64,000 nucleotides of DNA from Moraxella osloensis (GCF_009867135.1 NZ_CP047226.1:1736001-1800000), one strand, 5' to 3'. Counted from the first letter of the stretch, positions 22,613 to 32,217 are shown. Numbers and translations: made by a program. Notes: generated from the letters alone by a model not told the origin.

Positions 22613-23425
22613 TTATTTTCTCAGCAGTTTTTGATAAACCAAACTGCGTAAACTATTTGGCAATAATCGCACCGGTAAGCGAATGGCGAGGTTTTTAAGC
22701 AGTTGCATAATAGGCAAAAACCCTTGTTGATAAAAGCTTTGCTGAATTGCCCACTCGTATCGGGCATACGCCAAGCCCCCGCGCCGTTCATACATCGCAT
22801 CCCCTGCCCGTGCATACACTAGCACCTCTGGCAAATTGGCAAACTGATAGCCAACGAGCAACAACCGTACCCACAAATCATAATCTTCAAACAGCGGCGC
22901 ATGCCGATAGCTACCGACCGCTTGTACCGCTGATTTTTTGAAGGCAACCGTCATGTGGTTGATGGGATTGCGCGTCTTGGCTGAGGCAAAAATCGCCTCG
23001 TGTGAGGTTGGCACCGTGCGAGATTTTTTCCCCTGTGACAGCTGCTTTTCAAATTCAATGATTTGCCCGCCCAACACGTCAATTTTGGGATGACTTTGGA
23101 TAAAGTTGATTTGCTGTTCAAAGCGGTTAGCCACACAGATATCATCCGTATCCATGCGCATGACCCAGTCATGTTGACAAGCGTTTAGACCTGCATTCAA
23201 AGCCTGCCCAAGTCCCACGTTTTTTGTTAAAGGGATAATCGTTAACGGTAGTTGCGGCTTAAAATCTTGTACCACTTTTTGCAATGCCAAATTGATTGCA
23301 CCATCGAAAACCAACACAATCTCATCGGCTTGGCGTGTTTGGTTGACCAAGCTGGCTAGACATTCGGCCAGAAATTCGGGGTTTTCTTTGTCGTATAGCG
23401 ACATCAGTACAGAAAATTTCATCAT
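22613..23425 (-). CDS. family 2 glycosyltransferase
   Basis: A 270-residue GT-A fold transferase. The N-terminal strand FSVLMSLYDKENPEFL and the DXD-type metal site MDTDDI (about residue 95) mark family GT2. ED near FEDYDLWVRLL could be the catalytic base region. The last gene of the leftward glycan operon, it overlaps its predecessor by ATGA. Likely adds one sugar to the lipid-linked pilin glycan; donor and acceptor unknown. Confidence 0.88.
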   Translation of the reverse strand: MMKFSVLMSLYDKENPEFLAECLASLVNQTRQADEIVLVFDGAINLALQKVVQDFKPQLPLTIIPLTKNVGLGQALNAGLNACQHDWVMRMDTDDICVANRFEQQINFIQSHPKIDVLGGQIIEFEKQLSQGKKSRTVPTSHEAIFASAKTRNPINHMTVAFKKSAVQAVGSYRHAPLFEDYDLWVRLLLVGYQFANLPEVLVYARAGDAMYERRGGLAYARYEWAIQQSFYQQGFLPIMQLLKNLAIRLPVRLLPNSLRSLVYQKLLRK

Positions 23426-24243
23426 GCTTCACCCAGCCAAGTCAATGCCACATCCTTTTTTACTTTACGCGCAAACCAATAGCCGTCAAATTTCGCCCGC
23501 TCAAGCTTTAATAAATCCAGATAAATCGGACTATTACCATTATTCACATTTTTATCAAAAATAATCTGTCGGCGATTATCATTGCTTAGGCGAATTTGAT
23601 TAGTTAATTTTTCAGCAATTAGGGTTTGGAAAAAATGCTCATCGGGCACCAGTTTGTGACGGAAAAAATCATTGTATTCATCGGTGAAAGGCACAATTTT
23701 CTCCCAGTCTGCACGCGTCACTGAAAACCATTGTGAACCAAAATAAATGGGCGAATGATAAGGTTTTATTTTTGCCACACCTTGTTGCAGTTTGGTGATG
23801 ATTTTGCCCGTCAATTGCCGTTGCCAGTCGCTATCGGCATGGGGACTGTCCATAATAAAGCGATACGCATACTGTGGGGCTATCTCGCAGGTCATCATCG
23901 CCTGAAAATCAAACCGCTGTTGCCAATGTTTTTCTATCACTTCAAAGGGTTGTAATACCACATCTTCACCGCTTAACAGGTGAAAATAAGCATTGTCCTC
24001 ATTGGCAAACGCCGTTTCAAATAATTTTAATGTCGCTTCAATTTGGCTAAACCCGCCCCAACGTACCGTTATTCTATCTTTGAGCAAAAATACATTGGCT
24101 AGCTGTGCAGTCTCAGCCTCAGGAAAATAATTAGATTTAGCATCCATATGCACATAAAAATTGACGTTTGGCTGAATTTTCGCCAGCTTAATAAAATAAC
24201 TGATATCTTGGTGGGCTTGGATAAGTAGGGCGTGTTTTTTCAT
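23422..24243 (-). CDS. core-2/I-branching type glycosyltransferase (GT14)
   Basis: A 273-residue transferase of the beta-1,6-N-acetylglucosaminyltransferase family. Family marks are the N-terminal KKHALLIQAHQD, VNFYVHMDAKS, and YFHLLSGEDV, where the family has the substrate-contacting S-G-x-D/E. GSQWFSVTRADWEKI also fits. I chose ATG 24243 because AAGGG lies seven bases upstream and MKKHALLI is a natural start; an in-frame codon at 24264 would overlap the previous gene. It may add a branching HexNAc to the glycan; specificity is inference. Confidence 0.8.
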   Translation of the reverse strand: MKKHALLIQAHQDISYFIKLAKIQPNVNFYVHMDAKSNYFPEAETAQLANVFLLKDRITVRWGGFSQIEATLKLFETAFANEDNAYFHLLSGEDVVLQPFEVIEKHWQQRFDFQAMMTCEIAPQYAYRFIMDSPHADSDWQRQLTGKIITKLQQGVAKIKPYHSPIYFGSQWFSVTRADWEKIVPFTDEYNDFFRHKLVPDEHFFQTLIAEKLTNQIRLSNDNRRQIIFDKNVNNGNSPIYLDLLKLERAKFDGYWFARKVKKDVALTWLGEA

Positions 24244-24247
24244 GCAG

Positions 24248-25249
24248 TTACCCTTTGAACGCATCTAGATTATCTGCGTCATCTAAATTGACGAGGGTAA
24301 AACCACGACTGGCAAGAAATTGATACGCATCAGGGAATTTATCCCACAGCGCTTGGGTATACACCATGAATACTTGGGTACGGGGAAATTCTTTGAGCGA
24401 GAACACGGCAGTGCTGATAAAGGTATAAACCTCAAAGCGTTGCTGGGGGCTTTGTTGCAATGCCTCGCTTAGATAATCTTCAATGATTTTATCGCTATCA
24501 ATCACCGGCAAAAGATGGCTAAAATCCAAGTTTTCTCGCGGGTGTGGACAAAATGCGTCAAGGTGAAATACCTTGACCATTGTTTCTACAATATCAGCAT
24601 AAGCTTTGTCACCGATAAAATTGTCGAGGGCTTGCCCCAATAACAGCCGTTTTACCGGCAAATTTTCATCAGGCTGATTGTCTGCTTTATCAAACAAATA
24701 AACAGGCTCGGTAGTAGCTATGATATTTTTTTCCTGAGGAAAAATGGTGAAATGTTTTTTGGAGATAGCCAAAATACTAGGGATACTGGGATAAGTAATG
24801 CCCGCAACGCGTTTAAACAGTTGTAATGGTAATGATTTTGGTAACGGTTGAAAATAGCTAGAGTTGGGGAAAATATTAGCGGTGCCGTCATCAAAGGTAT
24901 ACAGCTGTTGGAATGTTACTTTAGAAATAACATATTGCAAAAACAACACGTCAATACTAGCAAGATAGACGTTTTCGATAGGTTTTTGCCAAATATCAAG
25001 CGTGTTAAGTGTGGTTTTGATGTGGTTTAGGGTAGCGAAACGTTCGCCCCAGGTTTTATTGTTCAGTTCGATAAAGGCGGATTTTTCGCAGACCCGCTCA
25101 AGTTGGTCAAAATAATAACGGTGTTTGGGCTCGCTTTTTGAATGGGCGCCATACGGCAAATAAAGCCCTATAAAGGGGGTACTGTGTTGCTTAATAATTT
25201 GCTTGGCAATCAACACTTGCAAGGGGGTGATACAAATAATGAGATTCAT
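24248..25249 (-). CDS. family 52 glycosyltransferase (sialyltransferase-like)
   Basis: A 333-residue GT52 protein. The opening NLIICITPLQVLIAKQII and the following H..YYFDQL pattern closely resemble the start of neisserial lipooligosaccharide sialyltransferase Lst. FCPHPRENLDF in the C-terminal half fits the nucleotide-binding part of the family. GT52 enzymes use CMP-activated nonulosonic acids; this operon makes CMP-pseudaminic acid, so this is the best candidate for the pseudaminyltransferase. It overlaps the flippase gene by ATGA. Family call good; donor is inference. Confidence 0.8.
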   Translation of the reverse strand: MNLIICITPLQVLIAKQIIKQHSTPFIGLYLPYGAHSKSEPKHRYYFDQLERVCEKSAFIELNNKTWGERFATLNHIKTTLNTLDIWQKPIENVYLASIDVLFLQYVISKVTFQQLYTFDDGTANIFPNSSYFQPLPKSLPLQLFKRVAGITYPSIPSILAISKKHFTIFPQEKNIIATTEPVYLFDKADNQPDENLPVKRLLLGQALDNFIGDKAYADIVETMVKVFHLDAFCPHPRENLDFSHLLPVIDSDKIIEDYLSEALQQSPQQRFEVYTFISTAVFSLKEFPRTQVFMVYTQALWDKFPDAYQFLASRGFTLVNLDDADNLDAFKG

Positions 25250-26502
25250 GGCGTTTTTTTGACCTTTTCCACCTGCAGCGTATAATAATATAACAGCGGC
25301 AAAATCACCACGCCACTAATAATAGTCGCATACGGCACCACCGCCAGTGATACGCCACTTAACACCCACAAGGCAACCAAATACACCACCGTTGAGATAA
25401 GCGAACACAGTGAGATTTGCGCGCTTTTGGCATGATAAAACAAAAAATTCACCAACAATAAATACGGAATTATCAGCGAAAACGCCAGTACAAACATCAC
25501 CACATAATACTGGCTTTGGGCAAAATCTGCCCCCAATAACCACGCCATCAATGACGACGGCATCGCCCACGCCATGGCAGTCAACATAACAGGCACTATT
25601 AAACTTAGCCAAAACAGTCGATGCAATTGCATGACTGTCATGCGCTGCGATTTTAGCCGTTCATATAAGTGAGGCACCAGCGCAGAATTGACCGCCATAA
25701 TTACGATGGTCAAGCTACTAGCGACCTGCACCCCTGCCGAGTATACCCCTAGCTCATGACTGCTAAACCGCTCATGAATCAACACTCGGTCAAGTTGCCC
25801 TTTGATGGTATAGCTTAACCCATGTAACAGCAGCGGCAAGCCTAGGGTTAAAATATAGCCCAGTCCCAGTTTGAGCCGTTTTGGGGTAAAGCGAAATTTG
25901 ATAGCAAATTGGTATTTTGCCCACGCCAACGCCGCCACAAAAGTAAACCCATGCGCCAAGATAATCGCGATAAGACGCTGGGCAACTTTATCCGTGGTAT
26001 CGCCCGCAAAAAACTGAAAAATCAGCACCGTCCATAGTAAATTGCCCAAGGCTAAGCCCAGTTGGATAGCCAGATAGCTAAACGGGCGTTTTTGGCATTG
26101 CCGCAGTGCAAGTTGGTTTTGAATCAAGGTTTGCAAAAAGGCAGTAAAAAAGCAGTAAAATAACAGTTCGCTATGTAACAGCCAACTAATCGCTGTGCCA
26201 ATCAGCAGCACGCCCACGCTATATAGCCCGCCTGCCAATAAAATATTGCCCAGCCCATGCCTACCATACACATAAAAATAACGGGTCAAAGCGCCATTTT
26301 GCGACAGACTCATGGCGATTACAATAAATGCCGTGAGCGATAAATAATAAGACAAATCACCAAAGCCCGTCGTTCCCAATACCCGTGTCAAATAGGGCAA
26401 TAGCAAAAACGGCACGGCTTTGGCGGTCATCTCGCCCACCACATAAATCAGGCTGTCTTTGAGCAAAGCAGAGTGTGTTAACCATTTGATTTTATTTAAC
26501 AT
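25246..26502 (-). CDS. oligosaccharide flippase (Wzx-like)
   Basis: A 418-residue polytopic protein of the polysaccharide transport (MATE/MOP) superfamily, with about twelve helices and the usual N-terminus KDSLIYVVGEMTAKAVPFLL. It should flip undecaprenyl-pyrophosphate-linked oligosaccharide to the periplasm, where the ligase of this cluster can use it. Start and stop overlap neighbours (TAATG and ATGA), showing tight translational coupling. No polymerase gene accompanies it. Confidence 0.88.
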   Translation of the reverse strand: MLNKIKWLTHSALLKDSLIYVVGEMTAKAVPFLLLPYLTRVLGTTGFGDLSYYLSLTAFIVIAMSLSQNGALTRYFYVYGRHGLGNILLAGGLYSVGVLLIGTAISWLLHSELLFYCFFTAFLQTLIQNQLALRQCQKRPFSYLAIQLGLALGNLLWTVLIFQFFAGDTTDKVAQRLIAIILAHGFTFVAALAWAKYQFAIKFRFTPKRLKLGLGYILTLGLPLLLHGLSYTIKGQLDRVLIHERFSSHELGVYSAGVQVASSLTIVIMAVNSALVPHLYERLKSQRMTVMQLHRLFWLSLIVPVMLTAMAWAMPSSLMAWLLGADFAQSQYYVVMFVLAFSLIIPYLLLVNFLFYHAKSAQISLCSLISTVVYLVALWVLSGVSLAVVPYATIISGVVILPLLYYYTLQVEKVKKTP

Positions 26503-27566
26503 TACCTTTCAAGCACATCCCACGAAGTGGCGGTATTGGCTTGGATATCCGTTAGCACTTTTTTGCCCATCAATTCATCATAAAACTTCGGGGCAAGCCC
26601 AAAGCCAGGGCGAACGCTACGGATACAGCTTTCGTCAACCACATCCCCTGCCGTCATGTCTTTGACAAAATACAGTGAACGGCGAAATTGCGCATTGCCG
26701 ATTTCGCTTGATTTTCGCCCATAATCGACTTGTCCGAGCGACTGCCAAGCGGTTTTGCTATCACGGCAGAGCGCGGTGAGTTCGTCTTTTTCCAGTGAAA
26801 AACTGTCATCCGCCCCGCCGCCATTGCGGTCTAGGGTGACGTGTTTTTCAATAATACACGCCCCCAATGCCACGCTTGTGACGGCGGTGGTGTTGTCAAG
26901 CGTATGGTCGGATAAGCCAATCGGCACGCCAAAACGGCGCTGCATATCGACAATGGTACGCAGGTTATAGTCCTGTGCGGGAGCTGGATAACCACTCACG
27001 CAGTGCAATAACGCAAGCTGCTTGCAGCCGCCATCACGAGCTGCGGCAACCGCCTCGGCAATTTCGGCTTGGTCCGCCATCCCCGTGGAGATAATCATCG
27101 GTTTGCCGGTACTTGCCACATATTTGATAAGCGGTAAATCAATGGCTTCAAACGAGGCGATTTTATACGCTGGGGCGTTCAAATCCTCGAGCAAATCCAC
27201 CGCAGTAAAGTCAAACGGTGAGCTAAACATGGTGATACCGACTTTGTGAGCGTGGTCAAACAATGGTTTATGCCAGTCCCACGGCGTGTAAGCTTCTTGG
27301 TACAAGTCATACAAGGTACGCCCGTCCCACAACCCCCCATGAATTTGGAAATCAGCGCCAGTGCTGTTGAGGGTGATGGTATCTGCGGTGTAAGTTTGCA
27401 TTTTGACCGCATCAGCCCCGCACGCCTTTGCCATGTCAATAATACGGTAAGCGTTATTGATGTCGCCGTTGTGGTTGGCGGACATTTCGGCGATGATGTA
27501 CGGTGCATGGTCAACACCGATTGGGCGATTGTTAATGTTGAAATTTTGATTTATATTTTGATTCAT
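26502..27566 (-). CDS. pseI: pseudaminic acid synthase
   Basis: Cytosolic NeuB-family enzyme that condenses the 6-deoxy-altrose precursor with phosphoenolpyruvate to give pseudaminic acid. The TIM-barrel part starts YIIAEMSANHNGDINNAYRI, a PseI-type rather than sialic-acid-type N-terminus. AVKMQTYTADT and FSSPFD follow, and a C-terminal SAF antifreeze-like domain begins after about residue 285 (RSLYFVKDM). I chose ATG 27566 with GGGG nearby; a GTG at 27587 would add seven residues. About 354 residues, normal for the family. Confidence 0.92.
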   Translation of the reverse strand: MNQNINQNFNINNRPIGVDHAPYIIAEMSANHNGDINNAYRIIDMAKACGADAVKMQTYTADTITLNSTGADFQIHGGLWDGRTLYDLYQEAYTPWDWHKPLFDHAHKVGITMFSSPFDFTAVDLLEDLNAPAYKIASFEAIDLPLIKYVASTGKPMIISTGMADQAEIAEAVAAARDGGCKQLALLHCVSGYPAPAQDYNLRTIVDMQRRFGVPIGLSDHTLDNTTAVTSVALGACIIEKHVTLDRNGGGADDSFSLEKDELTALCRDSKTAWQSLGQVDYGRKSSEIGNAQFRRSLYFVKDMTAGDVVDESCIRSVRPGFGLAPKFYDELMGKKVLTDIQANTATSWDVLER

Positions 27567-27589
27567 AGATACCCCACTAAGACCCACCC

Positions 27590-29260
27590 CTAAAATAAAA
27601 AATCTTGCGATTTTAATCCAAACTCTACCACATCATACACTTTTTCACCCACACCAAAATGCTGTTGTAACACGCCTGTTTCGCTAAATCCCAATTTACG
27701 ATGCAACGCCAATGACGCAGTATTATATGCCAGCACTTGCGCGGTGATTTTGCCAATGTCAGTGGTGTTGAAAATCTGTGCAATCGCCAAAACCCCCAAT
27801 GCAAAGCCAAGCCCCTGCCCTTTTGGGCTATTAGGGGATAAATAAAAACCCCAACTGGCAGTTTTTTCATTCGGGTTTGGCGCATGGGTGTTTGCCAACT
27901 GCAGCGTCTGGTATTTATCTACCGTCATTTGGGTAACATTGACTAGCCCCATAGGCTCACCAGCGACTTCAAAAATCAGCAAATGCACATTGGCACGGTC
28001 AAGCTGTTTGCCATACCACTTTTCATGATCAGCAAGGGCAATTTCATCTTGCCCAAACATCCACCGGCGCACGTCAACGTGATTACGCCATTGCCAAATC
28101 ATCTGGCTATCGGCTTGGGTCGCTTGTCGCACTTGACAATGTTGAAATTTTTGCGCAAATTCAATCCGGTGCGCAACGCGTTTTGCCCCTTGGCCATCGA
28201 CCAACTTGGCAGATTGACGACTGAATTTTTTATAATTGTCGGCGATTTCGCTCAACAAGCGGGGCAGTTGCTCATCCAATCTAGCTATATCAGTCACCAC
28301 TTTGACCAGGTTTTTATCCGCCAACGCTTTGGCAATCACCTGTTGGTTGTCGGCAAGCACGATCAGCACCATCGGTAAGCCCAAACAGCAGCGCTCCCAA
28401 GTGGTGCTGCCTGCCGCCCCAATCGCAAGGTCAGCATTTGCCATCAATTGCGCCATATTAGTCACATTGACAAGCACAGCACACGCAAAACTTGCGTGTT
28501 TGGCAAACCTTTGCACACTTTCGATATGCGGTGCGGTTTTGCCCATGACGACAGTCACGTTAAATGCTTGCGTAGATTGTTGGACAAAGGTATTGAGACT
28601 TTGCAAAATCTTGAGCGTGACATTATCGTTATCGACACCGCCAAGATTGACCAATATATTGTTGGGCGGCTGTACGCTTTTACGTCTGTTTAGGCTCATC
28701 GCTCGCCAGCTGGCAAACTCATCCCGTAATAGCGTATAACGCGTGCCTAGTAGTCGCTGGCAATCACTTGGCACAAGCGGTTGATAATCTTCGTTTTTTC
28801 GGCCAAAATTTTGGTCAAGCAAAATCTCACAGTCGTGCGTTCGGTCAGCTAAGTCGTCAATGGCTAAAATTTTAAGGTTTGGCAAAAGTCGTTTGGCTTG
28901 CTGCTCCCAGTTTTTGCCAATCGCATAATGGTCGATAATCAGCCAATCTGGCTTTAATGCTTGCAAGATGGGTTTACACTCGGCAAAATCATCGCTTTCA
29001 CTGGCGTCGAGCCATTCGCTATGGGTATGCTGTTTGATAAAATCTGCAGTCTCACTTTTGGCTAACAGCTGCACCGCAAAACCTTTTTGCCCAATCAAAT
29101 CCGCCAAATGCCCGTCATGCGCCCGACAAATAAACGTGATGTCATGCCCTTGCTGTTTTAACCGGTCAGCGAGCGTGAGGCAACGCATGATATGACCGCT
29201 ACCCATCGTTAAACTTGCGTCTGCTCGGACCACGATTTTCATGCTAGCGCCTATCTTCAT
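27590..29260 (-). CDS. pseG: fused PseG hydrolase and PseH N-acetyltransferase
   Basis: A 556-residue fusion covering two pathway steps. Residues 1-365 are PseG, the UDP-sugar hydrolase that removes UDP from 2,4-diacetamido-2,4,6-trideoxy-beta-L-altrose. GSGHIMRCLTLADRL holds the catalytic histidine, and the C-terminal half has the GT-B-like AIGAAGSTTWERCCLGLP. Residues 375-556 form a GNAT domain resembling PseH, with WQWRNHVDVRRWMF and acetyl-CoA loop KGQGLGFALG; it should N-acetylate position 4. The two are usually separate genes. An 18-base duplication gives two in-frame ATGs (29260, 29242), so the first six residues may be extra. Confidence 0.9.
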   Translation of the reverse strand: MKIGASMKIVVRADASLTMGSGHIMRCLTLADRLKQQGHDITFICRAHDGHLADLIGQKGFAVQLLAKSETADFIKQHTHSEWLDASESDDFAECKPILQALKPDWLIIDHYAIGKNWEQQAKRLLPNLKILAIDDLADRTHDCEILLDQNFGRKNEDYQPLVPSDCQRLLGTRYTLLRDEFASWRAMSLNRRKSVQPPNNILVNLGGVDNDNVTLKILQSLNTFVQQSTQAFNVTVVMGKTAPHIESVQRFAKHASFACAVLVNVTNMAQLMANADLAIGAAGSTTWERCCLGLPMVLIVLADNQQVIAKALADKNLVKVVTDIARLDEQLPRLLSEIADNYKKFSRQSAKLVDGQGAKRVAHRIEFAQKFQHCQVRQATQADSQMIWQWRNHVDVRRWMFGQDEIALADHEKWYGKQLDRANVHLLIFEVAGEPMGLVNVTQMTVDKYQTLQLANTHAPNPNEKTASWGFYLSPNSPKGQGLGFALGVLAIAQIFNTTDIGKITAQVLAYNTASLALHRKLGFSETGVLQQHFGVGEKVYDVVEFGLKSQDFLF

Positions 29261-29931
29261 GCTAGCGCCAATTGCGCTTGGTACAGGCGCTCAGCAAATC
29301 GCCAATCATTTTCATCATCAATATCAACAACACTGTATTTTGGCAACACATAGCCTAGGGCATGATTATGGATTTTATCCTCGCTGAGCCATGCCTCACG
29401 ACTGCCCCAATAAAACTGCCCTGCATCAAAATACGCCTGCGGTAAATCTTGGGTTCTGGTGAGCTCATGTTGGCTAAACATGCTCGATACTTCACCCGTT
29501 TCAGTTAACTTAAGTGAGCGTAACACATTGGATTCAAATTCTAAAACCGGAAAACAATACAAACTGTTGGATGACTGCCAGCGCTCAAAACTGTCGGTTA
29601 AATACTGCGGTTTTAAAAAAGGCGTACAGGGGTATAGACAGCAGATATGGCGAGCTTTTGGCATGTGCTGCAGCGTATGGCGAATCACCGCAGCGGTAGT
29701 GGCATAATCATCGGCAAGCTCGGCAGGTCTTTGGCTGACAGTTGCACCATGGTGTTGAGCGATATCGGCAATAGCGCTATCATCAGTGGAGACGATAATC
29801 TGCTCAAACAGTTGGCTGTTTTTTGCCGTTGCAATGGCACGAGCCAGCATGGGTTTGCCACAAAAATCTTTGATGTTTTTGCGAGGAATGCGTTTACTTC
29901 CCCCACGCGCAGGGATGATGCAGATATTCAT
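29257..29931 (-). CDS. pseF: pseudaminic acid cytidylyltransferase
   Basis: Activates pseudaminic acid with CTP to CMP-pseudaminic acid. The 224 residues show the nucleotidyltransferase motif IIPARGGSKRIPRKNIKDFC, VSTDDSAIADIAQHHGA, and the C-terminal VDIDDENDWRFAE metal and dimer region. It follows pseC directly, without a gap, and its stop overlaps the pseG start (ATGA). In the context of pseB, pseC, pseG and pseI the PseF assignment is firmer than a sialic or legionaminic acid alternative. Confidence 0.92.
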   Translation of the reverse strand: MNICIIPARGGSKRIPRKNIKDFCGKPMLARAIATAKNSQLFEQIIVSTDDSAIADIAQHHGATVSQRPAELADDYATTAAVIRHTLQHMPKARHICCLYPCTPFLKPQYLTDSFERWQSSNSLYCFPVLEFESNVLRSLKLTETGEVSSMFSQHELTRTQDLPQAYFDAGQFYWGSREAWLSEDKIHNHALGYVLPKYSVVDIDDENDWRFAERLYQAQLALA

Positions 29932-31125
29932 TTAGGTTAACGCCTGAGCCAACGCTATCTTTAAGGCATCCACCACTTGGTCTTGCAATGCTTCGCTCAA
30001 ATCATAATACAATGGCAAACTAATCGCTTGTGCATAGTAGCGCTCGGCATGGGGAAAATCGCCTTGTCTAAAGCCCAACTTGGCATAATACGGCTGGGTA
30101 TGCACAGGGATATAATGCACATTCACCCCGATATGTTGCGCCCGCAAACTGTCAAACACTTGCTTACGCGTTTTGCCACTGTCCGCTGTTAGTTGAATGG
30201 GATATAAATGAAACCCTGAATAATTAGCAGGATTGCGATAAGGCAACATAATCGGCAAATCTGTTAATAAGTCATCATAACGCTTGGCGAGCTGGTGACG
30301 GCGAGTGACAAAGTCATCCAAATAGTTCATTTGACTCACGCCCAATGCCCCTTGCAATTCGGTCATGCGATAGTTAAAGCCCAAATCGATTTGCTGATAA
30401 TACCAACCACCGTCAGGCTCATGGGTCATTAGATTGGCATCACGGGTGATACCATGACTACGCAGTAACTGCATTTTTTGAGCCAATGCCGGGTCATTCG
30501 TTGTTGCCAGTCCGCCTTCTGCGGTGGTAATGATTTTGACGGGGTGAAAGCTAAACACGGTAATGTCGCTAAACTCACAATTGCCGATTGGTTGCTTGTG
30601 ATATTTGCCACCAATGGCATGCGAGGCGTCCTCAATAACCTTAAAGCCATATTGCTGTGATAGCGCATGAATGGCCGCCATATCACAGGGCTCACCGGTG
30701 AAATGCACGGGAATGACTATTTTTGGCAAGCGGTTTTCAGCTTTGGCAACTTTCAACTTGGCTTCTAGCGCCTCCACTGACATATTGAGCGTTAGCGGAT
30801 CAATATCCACAAAATCAATGTTAGCACCACAGTACAATCCACAGTTGGCAGATGCGGTAAAGGTAATCGGCGTCGTCCACAGCCAATCGTCTTTGCCCTT
30901 TTCACCTTGACCAAGCCCCAATGCCAAACAAGCAATATGCAGTGCTGACGTGGCGCTATTCACCGCCACGCCAAACTTCGCCCCCGTATAGGCAGCGACG
31001 CGTTCTTCAAACGCCGGTACTTGACTACCTTGGGTCAAAAAATCAGACTGTAGCACGGCGACCACCGCATCAATATCAGTTTGGGTGATATGCTGACGAC
31101 CATAAGGAATAAATTGATTTGCCAT
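29932..31125 (-). CDS. pseC: UDP-4-amino-4,6-dideoxy-N-acetyl-L-altrosamine transaminase
   Basis: PLP-dependent aminotransferase of the DegT/DnrJ/EryC1 family (397 residues). It transfers an amino group from glutamate to the 4-keto sugar made by PseB. The PLP lysine lies in SFHPVKIITTAEGG (about residue 190), following the VIEDASHAIGGKY stretch that contacts the cofactor. Length and motifs are standard. Located between pseB and pseF in a leftward operon. Confidence 0.93.
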   Translation of the reverse strand: MANQFIPYGRQHITQTDIDAVVAVLQSDFLTQGSQVPAFEERVAAYTGAKFGVAVNSATSALHIACLALGLGQGEKGKDDWLWTTPITFTASANCGLYCGANIDFVDIDPLTLNMSVEALEAKLKVAKAENRLPKIVIPVHFTGEPCDMAAIHALSQQYGFKVIEDASHAIGGKYHKQPIGNCEFSDITVFSFHPVKIITTAEGGLATTNDPALAQKMQLLRSHGITRDANLMTHEPDGGWYYQQIDLGFNYRMTELQGALGVSQMNYLDDFVTRRHQLAKRYDDLLTDLPIMLPYRNPANYSGFHLYPIQLTADSGKTRKQVFDSLRAQHIGVNVHYIPVHTQPYYAKLGFRQGDFPHAERYYAQAISLPLYYDLSEALQDQVVDALKIALAQALT

Positions 31126-31179
31126 AATATTTGCCCAAAGGGGTTGGTTATCAAGTGGTTTGTTATCAAGGGTTAGCGA

Positions 31180-32178
31180 TTAAATTTTACCAATTTTTGC
31201 TTTGTTGGTTTCAATCCAATCTTGGAGTTGCCCAGTTGTCATCCACTCACTGTTATTATCACTGGCGTACACGAAGCCTTCTGGCACCTTAACACCATCT
31301 TTGATACGCTCAGGCGTCTCATCCCAGCCATTAATCGCAGGCAAGATTTTAAAATGCTCGGGATATTCGTAGGTGTGAAAAGAATCTTCAGCACTAATCA
31401 TTTGCTCATGCAATTTCTCGCCAGGACGAATACCAATGATTTTTTGCTCGGCAGTGGCAGAAACGGCAGTTGCCACATCTGGCATGGTCATGGATGGAAT
31501 TTTTTTGACATAAATTTCGCCGCCCACCATGTCTTCAAACGCATGCCAAACCAGCTCCACACCTTGTTCAAGTGAAATCATAAAACGGGTCATACGCGGG
31601 TCTGTGATGGTCAGTATGCCACTGTCTTTAATTGATAGAAAATACGGAATCACCGAGCCACGACTCCCCATGACATTGCCATAACGTACCACCGAAAAGC
31701 GTGTGCCATGCTCCCCTGAATAGGCATTGCCTGCGACAAACAGTTTGTCCGACGCCAATTTGGTCGCGCCATACAGATTCACTGGACTGGACGCTTTGTC
31801 AGTCGATAAGGCAACGACTTTTTTCACCCCTTTATCAATACAGGCGTCAATTAAATTCATTGCGCCGTTGATATTAGTTTTGACACATTCAAATGGATTA
31901 TATTCGGCAGTGGGCACGATTTTGGTTGCTGCCGCATGCACCACATAATCCACCCCATCAAGCGCTCGATATAGACGGTCTTTATCACGCACATCACCGA
32001 TAAAAAAACGTACACGCGGGTCGCCTTGGTACAGTTTTGCCATTTCCCACTGTTTCATCTCATCACGCGAGAGGATAATCAATTTTTTGGGATTGTATTT
32101 TTCAAGCGTCATCGGCACAAAGGTATGCCCAAATGAGCCTGTCCCGCCTGTCACTAGAATGGTTGAATTGGTTAACAT
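31180..32178 (-). CDS. pseB: UDP-N-acetylglucosamine 4,6-dehydratase (inverting)
   Basis: First committed enzyme of pseudaminic acid synthesis; it oxidises, dehydrates and epimerises UDP-GlcNAc at C5. An extended SDR (332 residues) with NADP-binding GGTGSFGHTFV, the PseB/FlaA1 stretch IILSRDEMKQWEM, and the catalytic region STDKASSPVNLYGATKLASDKL, where Lys replaces the usual SDR Tyr in the YxxxK-like site. Gaps of 39 and 54 bases separate it from neighbours. Confidence 0.94.
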   Translation of the reverse strand: MLTNSTILVTGGTGSFGHTFVPMTLEKYNPKKLIILSRDEMKQWEMAKLYQGDPRVRFFIGDVRDKDRLYRALDGVDYVVHAAATKIVPTAEYNPFECVKTNINGAMNLIDACIDKGVKKVVALSTDKASSPVNLYGATKLASDKLFVAGNAYSGEHGTRFSVVRYGNVMGSRGSVIPYFLSIKDSGILTITDPRMTRFMISLEQGVELVWHAFEDMVGGEIYVKKIPSMTMPDVATAVSATAEQKIIGIRPGEKLHEQMISAEDSFHTYEYPEHFKILPAINGWDETPERIKDGVKVPEGFVYASDNNSEWMTTGQLQDWIETNKAKIGKI

Positions 32179-32217
32179 AGTGCACTACCTATTATGGCTA
32201 AAGTTATTTATCGCAGT

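Noticed and set aside
26502..29931. Sialic acid or legionaminic acid synthesis instead of pseudaminic acid
   Set aside because: PseB with the Lys-type SDR site, PseC, PseG and the PseI N-terminus are all present together, which points to the L-altro (pseudaminic) route.
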